64,000 bases of DNA, taken from assembly GCA_958439195.1 (NCBI GenBank), contig OY288147.1, forward strand, positions 1-64,000, in the 5' to 3' direction. Below, one piece after another: positions 34,716 through 43,605 of this stretch. Under the pieces are notes generated by a model. The model was not told the DNA's origin. It was given only the letters and a program-made list of their open reading frames with translations, and searched no databases. Each line of letters begins with the position of its first letter. The first letter of the stretch is position 1. The position numbers and the translations under genes are program-made. This DNA comes from an uncultured Paracoccaceae bacterium. Its GTDB lineage: Bacteria > Pseudomonadota > Alphaproteobacteria > Rhodobacterales > Rhodobacteraceae.

Positions 34716-34958
34716 ATGTCCAACCCAGTTACAACGACCGAACTGCGTGCCTTCATTCAGGGGGAACTATCGATCGACGCGCCCATCAGCGATGATGATC
34801 TCCTGTTCACTTCGGGGCTGCTTGATTCCGTTGCGATGATGAACCTCATCACCTTTATCGAACAAAAGACCGGTTCAGACGTGCGTCCGGCCGATGTCAC
34901 ACTTGATAACTTCGACACACTCACCCGGATTGCCGCCTATGCTTCCACCTTGGACTGA
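34716..34958 (+). CDS. Acyl carrier protein
   Basis: An 80-residue four-helix carrier protein with the phosphopantetheine serine in SGLLDSVAMMNL (Ser38). The start is ATG 34716 because CGGAGTG stands 7 nt upstream; a GTG at 34707 is less likely. It sits between an acyl ligase and a PLP-dependent decarboxylase, overlapping the latter by 20 bp, which is the arrangement seen in exosortase-A-linked EPS loci. It would hold the acid activated by the ligase. It may be modified by the PPTase at 16.8 kb or by the housekeeping AcpS. Confidence 0.92.
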   Translation: MSNPVTTTELRAFIQGELSIDAPISDDDLLFTSGLLDSVAMMNLITFIEQKTGSDVRPADVTLDNFDTLTRIAAYASTLD

Positions 34959-36162
34959 CGCCGACCCCCTGCTGGCTGCTGCCGCAGACCGGTTCGGAAC
35001 CCCGGCCTATGTCTACCTGACAGACCGGATCACAGCGCGTGCTGAACAGTTGAACGCTGATTTCGGGCGCTGGTTCAAACTCAGCTACGCGGTCAAATGC
35101 AATCCGAACGTGGCCCTGCTTTCATGGCTCAAGGGATCGGTTCCCTATCTCGACGTTTCGTCCATAGGTGAGGTGCGCCGCGCCATTTCGGCTGGTTGGT
35201 CCGCCTCTGATCTAAGTTTTACGGGCCCGGCCAAGCGACGGGCCGAACTGGCCGAGGCTGTTTCCCTTGGTGTCGGCGATGTCGTTCTGGAAAGCCTGGA
35301 AGAAGCACTTGCCCTTGACGAACTCGCCGGCGCGGCAGGGGTCAAGGCTCACGTTCTTGTCCGTCTGTCACCTGATCGCGTGCCAAAAGGGTTCGGTGAC
35401 CACATGGCAGGCCGGCCCAGCCCCTTTGGCATTGATGTCGAGGTCGCCGCCGATGTGTTGCCGCGTATTGCGGCCCTGCCGAACCTGCATCTCGCTGGCC
35501 TGCACATCTATTCGGGCACCCAATCCCTCAAACCCGAAGCCATCGTCGAAAACTGGCGTATCTTCATCGACCAGTTTCGCAAGTTCTGTTCCCTGATCGA
35601 CCTATGCCCCGAACGCCTGGTCTTTGGCTCCGGTCTGGGCATACCCCACCATTCGGGCGATCAAATGCTGGATACCTCGGCCATAAGCGCCGCAATCGGC
35701 ACAGACCTCGAAGCCTTGAAGGCCGAACCGCGCTTCGCCTCAACCGAGCTGGTGCTTGAACTTGGTCGTTATCTGGTCGGCGAAGCAGGTGTTTTCCTGA
35801 CCTCAGTGCTGCGCGTCAAATCTTCTCGCGGATCAAAGATCATTCTGTGTGACGCTGGCATGAACGGCCATCTCGCGGCAACCGGTCAGTTTGGCATGGT
35901 CTTGCGCCGTAACTATCTCATGCACCGTGTCGGGGGGGGCGAAACGACCGAAAAGGTGGATGTCCACGGTCCGCTATGCACATCCATCGACAGGCTTGCC
36001 TCGGGCGTGGAACTGCCGGCTCTCTCCCCCGGAGATATAATCGCGGTCTATCCATCAGGGGCCTATGGCCCCACGGCCAGCCCACAATCCTTCATCAGCC
36101 ATCCCGTCATGCGCGAATTGCTCATCGAAGGTGACCAGATGACGGATATTTCACCACCCTGA
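34939..36162 (+). CDS. PLP-dependent decarboxylase (LysA-like, exosortase-A-associated)
   Basis: A 407-residue fold-III decarboxylase related to diaminopimelate decarboxylase. The PLP lysine is Lys53 in SYAVKCNPN; GLHIYSGTQ carries a conserved His/Ser region; VFGSGLGIP is the phosphate-binding loop; and GPLCTSIDRL has the catalytic-type cysteine of the partner active site. The context with ligase and ACP fits TIGR03099. It would decarboxylate an amino acid or its carrier-bound derivative to give an amine for polysaccharide decoration. ATG 34939 lies inside the end of the ACP gene (20-bp overlap), supporting coupled translation. Confidence 0.88.
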   Translation: MLPPWTDADPLLAAAADRFGTPAYVYLTDRITARAEQLNADFGRWFKLSYAVKCNPNVALLSWLKGSVPYLDVSSIGEVRRAISAGWSASDLSFTGPAKRRAELAEAVSLGVGDVVLESLEEALALDELAGAAGVKAHVLVRLSPDRVPKGFGDHMAGRPSPFGIDVEVAADVLPRIAALPNLHLAGLHIYSGTQSLKPEAIVENWRIFIDQFRKFCSLIDLCPERLVFGSGLGIPHHSGDQMLDTSAISAAIGTDLEALKAEPRFASTELVLELGRYLVGEAGVFLTSVLRVKSSRGSKIILCDAGMNGHLAATGQFGMVLRRNYLMHRVGGGETTEKVDVHGPLCTSIDRLASGVELPALSPGDIIAVYPSGAYGPTASPQSFISHPVMRELLIEGDQMTDISPP

Positions 36163-36180
36163 AGCCGCAGGCATTTTTTC

Positions 36181-36228
36181 GGGCCAACTTTTTTGGGCCA
36201 ACTTTTTTGGGCCAACTTTTTTGGGCCA
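36181..36228. repeat. Tandem repeat, 14-bp unit GGGCCAACTTTTTT
   Basis: Three exact copies (36181-36194, 36195-36208, 36209-36222) and a partial fourth (GGGCCA) lie between the convergent decarboxylase and GT4 genes. A further poly-T run just upstream (36175-36179) extends the pattern. Each unit ends in T6, so the array could aid termination of the plus-strand operon; it could also vary in copy number by slippage. Confidence 0.9.
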
Positions 36229-36274
36229 TGTCTCCCGCTCCACCACGCCGCAGATGTTGAACCGCCAATCCGGT

Positions 36275-37525
36275 TCAACCCCGATCACGCGCCGCCGCAA
36301 AATGCTGCGACAGTTGCACCGCCACGGCATCTATGTGATGCCGTTCTCGTGCGCGAACGGCCCCTGCCCGGCCCATTTCCACCAACCGCTCGGACGGAGT
36401 GTCCAGCGCAACCTGCATGACGCGCGCCAGGGTTTCGCTATCCCCGGCGGGAACAAGCCAGCCTGTCTTGCCATCCTCAACCAGTTCGGGAATCCCGGCA
36501 ATATAGGTGGAAATCACCGGTCGCCCTTGCGCCATCGCTTCCATCAAAACAACAGGCAAGCCTTCGGCCAGACTCGGCTGCACGATCATCGTTGCTTCGG
36601 TGATCAATCTGCGGACCTCATCACTTCCGATCCAACCGGTCACATGGACCCGCCCTTGCAGACCCAACGTGCGGATGCGCCCGTCGATCAGATCTCGAAA
36701 TTCCCCATCCCCAGCAAGGATCAGCTTCACATCGGGCCGATCCAGCCTGGCGAATGCCTCCAACAGCGGCAGATGCCCCTTCTGCGAAGACAGCCGACCG
36801 ATGCACAGCAGGACCGGCGCTTGTGGCAAAGGGGCTGGTTCCTTGGCGAAAAATCCCTCATCCAACCCGCAATGCACCACTTTCAGCTTTGGCCAATCCT
36901 GTGGCGGCAGAAACCGCATCAGTTGCGACCGCGTAAAGTTGCTGATCGCAACGACAAAGGCCGCACCGGCCACCTTGCGTGGCAACGACAAAAGCGGGGC
37001 CTGGTCAAATTCATCCGGCCCATGCACCGTGAAACTGTAGCGCGGCCCCCCCAGCACCCAAAGCAGATGCGCCACATCGGCAGAGTTGGTTCCGAAATGC
37101 GCGTGCAGATGGCTGACGTTTTCGTCCTCCAGCCACAAACGCAAACGGCACGCCTCTGCGAACCAGATCAGGTGAAAGGGCCACGGGCGCACCGATTTCC
37201 GCGACATGGCCACGGCAGCCTTCAACGCCGCCCAGGCCGCCCCCGGCCGCCGCACCACATTCGCCGCAACAGCGGCCGCCAGCGGCCCAAGCCCATCCTT
37301 CAGGACATAGCGTGTCTGCGCCTGCTCGGCATGGTCCAGTGGATCAACCACCTCAGCGTCCCATCCCCGGATCGCAAACCGACGCACCGTAAACCCCAGC
37401 CGCTCCAGCGCCAGAATCTCGCGTCGGATAAAGGTGTGGCTCACCTTTGGATACTGGTTCACCAGATACGCAATCCTGGCCCCAGACTGCGCCGGATCAC
37501 CGGCGCCCCCAATCGACGCCGTCAT
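36275..37525 (-). CDS. Glycosyltransferase family 4
   Basis: A 416-residue GT-B enzyme. The N-terminal half has IAYLVNQYPKVSHTFIRREI and HLHAHFGTNSADVAHL, typical of EPS GT4 members; the C-terminal donor-binding half has LLCIGRLSSQKG, VTGWIGSDEV and the EX7E motif region PSLAEGLPVVLMEAMAQGRPVI. It would add one sugar to the lipid-linked repeat unit using a nucleotide sugar, retaining mechanism. The ATG at 37525 has GAGG 8 nt upstream; an in-frame GTG ten codons earlier is less likely. It follows the BY-kinase gene by about 105 bp on the same strand and may be the last gene of that operon. Confidence 0.9.
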   Translation of the reverse strand: MTASIGGAGDPAQSGARIAYLVNQYPKVSHTFIRREILALERLGFTVRRFAIRGWDAEVVDPLDHAEQAQTRYVLKDGLGPLAAAVAANVVRRPGAAWAALKAAVAMSRKSVRPWPFHLIWFAEACRLRLWLEDENVSHLHAHFGTNSADVAHLLWVLGGPRYSFTVHGPDEFDQAPLLSLPRKVAGAAFVVAISNFTRSQLMRFLPPQDWPKLKVVHCGLDEGFFAKEPAPLPQAPVLLCIGRLSSQKGHLPLLEAFARLDRPDVKLILAGDGEFRDLIDGRIRTLGLQGRVHVTGWIGSDEVRRLITEATMIVQPSLAEGLPVVLMEAMAQGRPVISTYIAGIPELVEDGKTGWLVPAGDSETLARVMQVALDTPSERLVEMGRAGAVRARERHHIDAVAVQLSQHFAAARDRG

Positions 37526-37630
37526 TGCAGGCACCTCGGAACAGGCCAACCGCACAATACGGCCATCACGCGCGCGGCTTGCATCAGATCGCCCTGCCCG
37601 ACTGGCCGGGGCACCCCACGCACCAGTAAC

Positions 37631-38452
37631 TCAGTACCCGTCATACCCGTATCCATCGCCTTCTTCCACATAGCGGCACTTGTTCAACACCACGCCCAGC
37701 ACCGTCGTGTGATCGGCCAATTCCTTCCCGGCGCGGTCAATTTCGGCAATTGTGGTCTTTTCACTCGCCGCCACCATCAAGGCGCAGTCGATCTGGTCCA
37801 GAAACGCCATCGTGTCATCAATCACCAGCAGGGGTGGCATGTCGAACAGCATCACATCCGGCTTGTAGCGTTCTTCGATGGCATCCACGATCTGCGCCGC
37901 CTGCGTCGATGACAGCAGTTCTGCCGGATTGTCCACCGGCGCCGCGCTGACCCCAAAGGCAAGGTTGGCACCGAACCGCACCAGCCCACGCTCGGGCGGT
38001 TCGGTTCCGGCCAGAACCGCCGCCATCCGCGCCCCGCCTTCCATGCCCAGCGTCCGCATCATCGCCGGGCGACGCAGATCCATCTCAAGCACCATGACAC
38101 GCAAGTCCTGCTGCCGCGCCAGACTGAAAGCCAGGTTCACGCAGGTCGTCGTCTTGCCACAAGACCCACCCGGCGACGTCACCGCCACCCGCGTCCAGTT
38201 CTGATCCCGCAGGTGCCGCATCAGATTTGTTCGCATCATGTCATAGGCATTGGCCGCATTGCCGGGGCGATGGGCCACGATGCGGGCTGTTTCAAAATGC
38301 CGCTGGTCGATCACCGCAGCCGGAAGCGCAGACCAGGCGGCGGTCACGCCGGTGTCTTGCGTTGCGGGGGGCTGCGACAGGGGCACCGTCAGCGACGTCC
38401 CTTGCTGGCGGGCGGCCCGTCCCTTGGCGATGGCAGACTGGATACGCTCCAT
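37631..38452 (-). CDS. BY-type tyrosine kinase (CpsD/CapB-like)
   Basis: A 273-residue cytosolic ATPase of the bacterial tyrosine kinase group. Walker A is SPGGSCGKTTT (about 93-103), Walker A' is VLEMDLRRP (about 121-129) and Walker B is PDVMLFDMPP. The C terminus ends in a tyrosine-bearing tail (EGDGYGYDGY), the usual autophosphorylation cluster, though short. It lies 11 bp after the Wzc/GumC-like gene; the two together correspond to one full Wzc of enterobacteria, split as in Gram-positive CpsC/CpsD. It would regulate chain length and export by cyclic phosphorylation. No partner phosphatase was seen. Confidence 0.92.
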   Translation of the reverse strand: MERIQSAIAKGRAARQQGTSLTVPLSQPPATQDTGVTAAWSALPAAVIDQRHFETARIVAHRPGNAANAYDMMRTNLMRHLRDQNWTRVAVTSPGGSCGKTTTCVNLAFSLARQQDLRVMVLEMDLRRPAMMRTLGMEGGARMAAVLAGTEPPERGLVRFGANLAFGVSAAPVDNPAELLSSTQAAQIVDAIEERYKPDVMLFDMPPLLVIDDTMAFLDQIDCALMVAASEKTTIAEIDRAGKELADHTTVLGVVLNKCRYVEEGDGYGYDGY

Positions 38453-38463
38453 GACGGATTACC

Positions 38464-40017
38464 TCAATTCTCGGGCTGCCCGGCCTGCGTCAGGTCCGGG
38501 GTTGCAACGGCAGAGGCCACAGAATCCTGCGGCGTGATCAAAAACAGGCTGAACAGATACAACAGGACCGGCAGACAGATGACCGCCGCCACCACCCCCC
38601 CGATCGTCCAAAGCCGCTGACGGCGGACTTCTTCCTCGGTGGCGATATAGGGGATCGTGCCAAATGGCGTGATCCCAAGCGCGCTGACAAGTTCCGCCGG
38701 GCGCCGCACCGTCCGGTTCAACAGGTCCATCAGGAACAGCATCAACATCGTCAGAACCACACCCGCGCCAAAGCCAGCGGCCACAATCAGATTGCGGTTT
38801 GGTGCCGCCGGTTCAGACGGTTCTACAGCCGGGTCAATGACCACAATTCGCTGCCCACGCGACGTAACCTCGATCCGGTCCCCCATCCGCGCATCGGCAA
38901 GGCTTTGAACAGCCTGATCATACTGCACCCGCAGGTTTTCAAAGGTGCTGCGCAATTCGCCCAGAACGATGGCATTCTCCGGCGTCGCCCTGATCGACGC
39001 GTCGATCCTGACCAGCTCTTCCTCCAGCAATCGCTTCTGTTCCGCCATGAATGCGATCTGGCCGTCAATATCGGCCACTTGCAGCTCAAACGTGGTCACG
39101 GCCCCCGCGCCGGTCCCGCCGCCCAGTTGCTGACGCACCGCTTCTTCAAGTGCGGCCACCTGTGTCTGCAACGCCCGCACCCGCGGGTTTTCCGGCGCAT
39201 ACAGCACAACAGCCGAAGCCAGTTCCTGCCGCAACGCCTCCAGCCGGGCCTGTTCCGGTGTCATGTCCTCAGGCGAAGATCCGATACGCCCGGTGCGATC
39301 AAACAGATCCTCCAGCCGCTGGCGCCGGTCCCGCAACCCCGCCAATTCCCGATCAACCTGCAAAAGCCGCTCTTGCTGTGCCGATTGCCGCGTCCGGCGA
39401 TATTCCAGACTTTCGGGCAGCGCGTCCCGATTGGCCTGTTCAAATTCCAGGATGCGCGCATTCTGCTGCGCAATCTCACTGCTCAGACGCTGCACTTCCT
39501 GCTCAAAGAAATCCAGCGTTCCACCCGAAGCATTGGTCCGCAGTTCCACATTCTGCCGCAGAATCTGGTCCACCAGCGCATTGGTAACAGCCGCTGAAAC
39601 GACAGGATCGGACGCATCAAAAGACACCGTAACCACCCCGGTCCGCAAATCCATCGGCGGCATTTCCATCGTGATCCGCGCCCGCATGTCGGCCACCTTG
39701 GCATCGTCGGGCATCGTTGGCGCATCATCGTGAATGGCGAAGTTCCGCGAAAACTCCAGCAGGTTGGCGCTGGTCAGGATGCGCTGCTGAATGGCCAGCA
39801 AAACCTCTGTCGGGGTCGACCGGACGGTCGATGCCGCCAGCTCATCCGGGATTTGCGGGCTTTCCACCAACAGGCGCGCTTGGGCGCGGTATACCGGCGG
39901 CAGGGTATAGGCCAGAAACACCGCGACCATCATCGTCACGACAAAGATCGCCACAACATGCGGCAACCGCCGCACCAACATGGCAAGGTAGAATCTGATA
40001 TCGAAGGTCTTCGTCAT
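38464..40017 (-). CDS. Wzc/GumC-like chain-length determinant protein (Wzz domain)
   Basis: A 517-residue inner-membrane protein with a transmembrane helix near residues 20-40 (VVAIFVVTMMVAVFLAYTL), a Wzz domain, a long periplasmic coiled coil (about 160-370, rich in Glu/Gln/Leu heptads), and a second helix near 415-440 followed by a third near the C terminus. It has no kinase domain; that is encoded by the next gene. The sequence fits the XrtA-type EPS chain-length family (TIGR03007-like). ATG 40017 overlaps the ATPase stop by 4 bp, which supports this start over a longer frame from 40143. Confidence 0.9.
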   Translation of the reverse strand: MTKTFDIRFYLAMLVRRLPHVVAIFVVTMMVAVFLAYTLPPVYRAQARLLVESPQIPDELAASTVRSTPTEVLLAIQQRILTSANLLEFSRNFAIHDDAPTMPDDAKVADMRARITMEMPPMDLRTGVVTVSFDASDPVVSAAVTNALVDQILRQNVELRTNASGGTLDFFEQEVQRLSSEIAQQNARILEFEQANRDALPESLEYRRTRQSAQQERLLQVDRELAGLRDRRQRLEDLFDRTGRIGSSPEDMTPEQARLEALRQELASAVVLYAPENPRVRALQTQVAALEEAVRQQLGGGTGAGAVTTFELQVADIDGQIAFMAEQKRLLEEELVRIDASIRATPENAIVLGELRSTFENLRVQYDQAVQSLADARMGDRIEVTSRGQRIVVIDPAVEPSEPAAPNRNLIVAAGFGAGVVLTMLMLFLMDLLNRTVRRPAELVSALGITPFGTIPYIATEEEVRRQRLWTIGGVVAAVICLPVLLYLFSLFLITPQDSVASAVATPDLTQAGQPEN

Positions 40018-41156
40018 GTCTTGTCCTTGGGATCGTCCGTGCCAACCGGGAAAAAGGCCCCGTCGTTCAACACATCCTGAATAATCGCCGGGTCCACCGA
40101 TTTGCGCCCCGCCGTAAAGGCATAGACCAGCGCCAGATCGCACAGCCGGTTCACCATCCGTGGCACACCGCCGGTCTTTTCGTGGATCATCGTCACGGCG
40201 TCTGCCGTGAACAAACGCCGCGTGCGCCCCGCCACCTTCAACCGATGCTTGATGTAATCACGCATCGTCGGCAGGTCCATCGCCGGCAAATGAAACAACG
40301 CGGCAACCCGCTGCGCGAACTGGCGCATATCCTTGCGCCCTACGATGTCACGCAATTCCGGCTGACCCACCAACACCAGTTGCAACAGAACGTCACGTCC
40401 GGTGTTGATGTTGGTGAACATCCGCAACTCTTCCAACGCCGCCCGATCCAGATTCTGCGCCTCGTCAAAGATCAGGATCACCCGATGCCCGGCGGCATAT
40501 TCCTCAAGCACAAAGGTCTGGAAGCGTGCAAACAAATCCACATAGGTGTCTGTCGGATGGGCAGGCAGCTCCAACGCCATCAGAACCCAGCGCAGCAATT
40601 CTTCGCGCGATCCGATCGGGTTCGAAATCAACCCGACCCGCACCTCAGGCACCAACGACCGCAGCAGATGCTGCAACAGCGTTGTCTTTCCCGCCCCCAC
40701 CTCACCCGTGATCAGCGTGATCGGCGCATGGGTCATCACCCCATATTCCAGCATGGCATAGGCCCGCTTGTGCGCCGCGGACCAGAACAGGAAATCCGGG
40801 TCGGGCGTCAGCGAAAAAGGCTGTGCCGTCAGTCCGAAATGCGCCGTGTAAATATCCAGCGACGCCAGAACATCTGCCTCGGCCTGGCCCGCCCCATTGG
40901 CCGTCACAGGCGCGGATGCGGGCCCGGATGCGGGCTTGGCAACCCCTCCCGGCACCATCAGCGCCGTCTCGGCAACAGCCTGTCCACGCGGCTTTCGGCG
41001 TCCGGCGATCGGCGGCAGTTGCGGAATTTCCTCGGGCGTCGGTGTGCGCGGCATGGGCGGCTCTGCCCGTGCGGGCCTCTGGTCCGCCTCGACCACGTCC
41101 GCCGGGCCCCAGCCACGGCCAACAAAACGGCTCAGGCCGGGAATGACACTCCACAT
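40014..41156 (-). CDS. ExeA/XrtA-type AAA ATPase
   Basis: A 380-residue protein: a Pro/Ala-rich N-terminal extension (about 1-100) followed by an ExeA-like AAA domain starting YTAHFGLTAQPFSLTPDPDFLF. Walker A is GEVGAGKTT, Walker B is VILIFDEAQN, and QLVLVGQPELRD matches sensor 1. The family (TIGR03015) accompanies exosortase-A EPS loci, next to chain-length and kinase genes as here. It probably energises or controls polymerisation or export. ATG 41156 is chosen because GAGGAA lies 7 nt upstream; an ATG five codons earlier lacks one. It is the first gene of the ATPase/Wzc/kinase/GT4 operon. Confidence 0.9.
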   Translation of the reverse strand: MWSVIPGLSRFVGRGWGPADVVEADQRPARAEPPMPRTPTPEEIPQLPPIAGRRKPRGQAVAETALMVPGGVAKPASGPASAPVTANGAGQAEADVLASLDIYTAHFGLTAQPFSLTPDPDFLFWSAAHKRAYAMLEYGVMTHAPITLITGEVGAGKTTLLQHLLRSLVPEVRVGLISNPIGSREELLRWVLMALELPAHPTDTYVDLFARFQTFVLEEYAAGHRVILIFDEAQNLDRAALEELRMFTNINTGRDVLLQLVLVGQPELRDIVGRKDMRQFAQRVAALFHLPAMDLPTMRDYIKHRLKVAGRTRRLFTADAVTMIHEKTGGVPRMVNRLCDLALVYAFTAGRKSVDPAIIQDVLNDGAFFPVGTDDPKDKT

Positions 41157-41733
41157 CCGGGCTTTCCTCATGACGCGCCCCGAAACGCAGGCGCACCATG
41201 ACGCGACCCGTCAGCAGGCGGGTTGCCAGTCATTCCAAAAGCGCCCGCTATCGGCACAAAGCCCACAGGGCAGCGCAGGATAGGATCAGGAAACATCAGC
41301 ACGATACGCATTCAATCCAGTCCAATTCGCAGGTGCGCAGCCTCGAAAATGGCCCCCACCGCGTGTCAGCACGCCCGCACAGATCGAATCGGTCCTGCCG
41401 GGCAACTTTAAATACTGGTTAACACTACTTTCAGCCGATATTCACCCTTCCGGGCACCGCAACAGCATTCAAAATCGTAAATGCGGCGTCACATCGTCAT
41501 TCCCATGTCCATCCCACGGCCCCTGACGATGGATGCAAAAATGCCCGCCCGGCCGTCTCCGCACACCGCGCCCCGCCTGGTGTTTCGCCGGACATCGGCA
41601 AAACTGCGCGGGCTTTGGGGTGACAACGGCTGAAACCCGCCGCCCAATATGGGGGTGCCGCCCTATTTTTGCCACGAATCAACGCAAAGGTGAGAGGGTC
41701 AAAAGACGAAGCGATAGGCGGAGGCACCACTGC
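41157..41733. promoter_or_regulatory. Divergent intergenic region with a CtrA-like box
   Basis: A 577-bp interval upstream of the minus-strand ATPase operon and the plus-strand small membrane protein. It carries the TTAA-N7-TTAAC site at 41408-41423. Reading frames continue into it from the small gene, but there is no family-like sequence before residue 1 of that gene, so it is treated as noncoding. Confidence 0.5.
41408..41423. promoter_or_regulatory. CtrA-consensus-like site TTAA-N7-TTAAC
   Basis: The sequence TTAA, seven bases (ATACTGG), then TTAAC exactly matches the known alphaproteobacterial CtrA consensus. It lies about 250 bp before the ATPase start and about 310 bp before the small membrane protein start. 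Chance occurrence is possible, but it is one of several TTAA dyads in this locus. Confidence 0.45.
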
Positions 41734-41964
41734 ATGATGGCGGGTTTGCTGATCATCTCAATGCTCTCGGGCGCCGTTGGATCGGTTGCCGCCTTGTTGA
41801 TGGCGAAACCGATCTGGGTCGCGCTGCTCGCTTATCCGGTGACGGGGATGCTCACGCTCGTGGCTCTTGCACTCTGGCTCGCGCTGCGCTCCTCCACCAA
41901 CAAGACGCCCACGGGAATGACCGCTGCCCTCGCGTCTTCGGGCTATGCCCGCCGCCCGAACTGA
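41734..41964 (+). CDS. Small inner-membrane protein, unknown
   Basis: A 76-residue protein with two hydrophobic helices (about 4-24 and 27-50: GLLIISMLSGAVGSVAALL and WVALLAYPVTGMLTLVALAL) and a polar tail. No known family could be recognised. Its start is supported by GGAGG 9 nt upstream. It lies between the ATPase operon and the convergent initiating sugar transferase gene. Small two-helix proteins of unknown role are frequent in Rhodobacteraceae EPS loci, so a part in export or regulation is possible. Confidence 0.6.
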   Translation: MMAGLLIISMLSGAVGSVAALLMAKPIWVALLAYPVTGMLTLVALALWLALRSSTNKTPTGMTAALASSGYARRPN

Positions 41965-42045
41965 TCAGCATCCGTCGGAAAGCGACCACCCGTCATACAG
42001 CCACGCGTCCGGCGGACCAACCACACCTGTGCCAAGGTCAACGCA

Positions 42046-42738
42046 TCAGCATCCGGTGCCACGCAGAACCACGCCTACGGTTGACACCATAACCTTCGCA
42101 TCCGTGACAAAAGTCACCTGCCGCTCATAGGTCGCGTCAAATTCGGCACGCTGAGCAAACGTCGATCCATTCCGATCCGACACCTGCCACATGCCCGTCA
42201 AACCGGGCCGCAAAAGGTAATAGGCCTTACCCGGATACAGCGACCGCTGCTCGGTCATCATCGGGCGCGGCCCGACCAGGCTCATATCACCCTTCAGCAC
42301 GTTCCAAAGCTGCGGCAGCTCGTCCAGCGACGACTTCCGCAGGAACCGCCCAACAGCCGTGATCCGCGGATCATTGGTCAGCTTCTGGTAGGCATCCCAT
42401 TCGGTCCGCGCCGCTTCATTCCCGGCAAGATGCGCCTCCAGCTTGGCCTTGGCATCCGGCACCATGGTCCGCAGCTTCCACAGCTTGAATACCCGGCCAC
42501 CGCGGCCAACGCGGTCCTGCAAATAAAACGGCGAATGACCGTCCGACGCGATGACAAGCGCCAGCACCGCCACAAGCGGCAGCACGACCGGAAGGACAAG
42601 CAGCACCAGGATCATATCCAGCACGCGCTTGCCAAAATTGCGATACACGCCACCACGCTGAGGCGCGGTTCGGGTCGTCTGTCTTACGCTTCCGTGACGT
42701 TCGAAATCTGTAAGACCATCGTGAATTCGTGTGCTCAT
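42046..42738 (-). CDS. Initiating sugar (phosphoglycosyl) transferase, WbaP/PglC type
   Basis: A 230-residue monotopic phosphoglycosyl transferase. A hydrophobic re-entrant helix (about 38-62, LDMILVLLVLPVVLPLVAVLAL) is followed by QDRVGRGGRVFKLWKLRTM, the catalytic Asp-Glu in SSLDELPQLWNVLKGDMSLVGPRP, and LRPGLTGMWQVSDRN. Such enzymes move a sugar phosphate from a nucleotide sugar to undecaprenyl phosphate and start the repeat unit. It lacks the large N-terminal membrane region of WbaP, like PglC and many ExoY proteins. It is monocistronic on the minus strand, with about 900 bp of noncoding DNA upstream. Confidence 0.95.
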   Translation of the reverse strand: MSTRIHDGLTDFERHGSVRQTTRTAPQRGGVYRNFGKRVLDMILVLLVLPVVLPLVAVLALVIASDGHSPFYLQDRVGRGGRVFKLWKLRTMVPDAKAKLEAHLAGNEAARTEWDAYQKLTNDPRITAVGRFLRKSSLDELPQLWNVLKGDMSLVGPRPMMTEQRSLYPGKAYYLLRPGLTGMWQVSDRNGSTFAQRAEFDATYERQVTFVTDAKVMVSTVGVVLRGTGC

Positions 42739-43027
42739 GGACAGAGCCTCCAGCAGCGGATTTTCGGCAAAACATCACCCATCAGCGCAAAGGCTGTTTT
42801 CTGGGTTACGTTCAGGAACCGGATGTCGGCGCTATCGCGCAGCAGACCGGGTCACTGGCTGGTCCCTAACCGGTATTCATAATCCGATGCTGCGCGGCGA
42901 CGCGCAGACGGCCAACCAGACCGGGCAGTTCGGTCTTGTGGCCTTGAAAAAGAATGTTGTGCAGCATGTCATTCCTACTTGCAGTGTCGGGTCGCTTGCG
43001 GCGACCGCGTTCCAATGCCCCCACTTG

Positions 43028-43041
43028 TTAATCTATCTTAA
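43028..43041. promoter_or_regulatory. TTAA-N6-TTAA dyad
   Basis: TTAA, TCTATC, TTAA, about 290 bp upstream of the initiating sugar transferase. It has the same spacing as the dyads at 28570 and 32517 in the same locus. Confidence 0.3.
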
Positions 43042-43605
43042 TTTGCTGGGCGGTCTAAACGAAAGTTTACGTTTTGCCCGCTTTCAGACACAGTTTTGAC
43101 GCGATCTCTGTGGGTAGTGGCTGATAATCCATTGGTTTTTGGTGGCTTCGTTGCCAAATTGCGAACAAAGGCATTTTTTCCACCTCTGAACTTGGACGAA
43201 AATCTGGCGAAACCAAGGCGCATCAGCCGATGGATTTCACGCTTAGGTTGATTTATGTTTTAGATCGGAAACCAACGGTTAGCTTTCAGGGCGTTAATGA
43301 TTCGGGCCTGAACGCTGCCAGTCGCAGTGAATCTTCCGCTGCCAACTACATATGGCCCATGTCCCCCGCTGTCGGCGACACCCCGCCTAAGGTTGGAAAA
43401 TAGCAAATCCCGCCCGGCACTCTCCCTTTGGTTGCGCCTCTGCGCGTCCATGATCTGCTCTCCAACTGTCGGTTTGGGCCTTTTGCCAAAGGTCGTTTGC
43501 CGCGCATCTGATGCGGCCATGGACCCGCCGCAAAGCTGTGTCAGAAAATGACAAGCCTCCGTGGAACTCGGGATTAGACCCTCACCCAAGAAATCGGATA
43601 CAACT

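Noticed and set aside
36181..36228. CRISPR array
   Set aside because: The 14-bp units are directly adjacent without spacers, and no cas genes were seen.
36221..37912. Plus-strand frame (563 codons) opposite the GT4 and kinase genes
   Set aside because: Spans two real minus-strand genes and the space between; composition is that of an antisense frame.
43260..43589. 109-codon minus-strand frame in the long noncoding interval
   Set aside because: No recognisable domain, no ribosome binding site and no neighbour on the same strand to support it.
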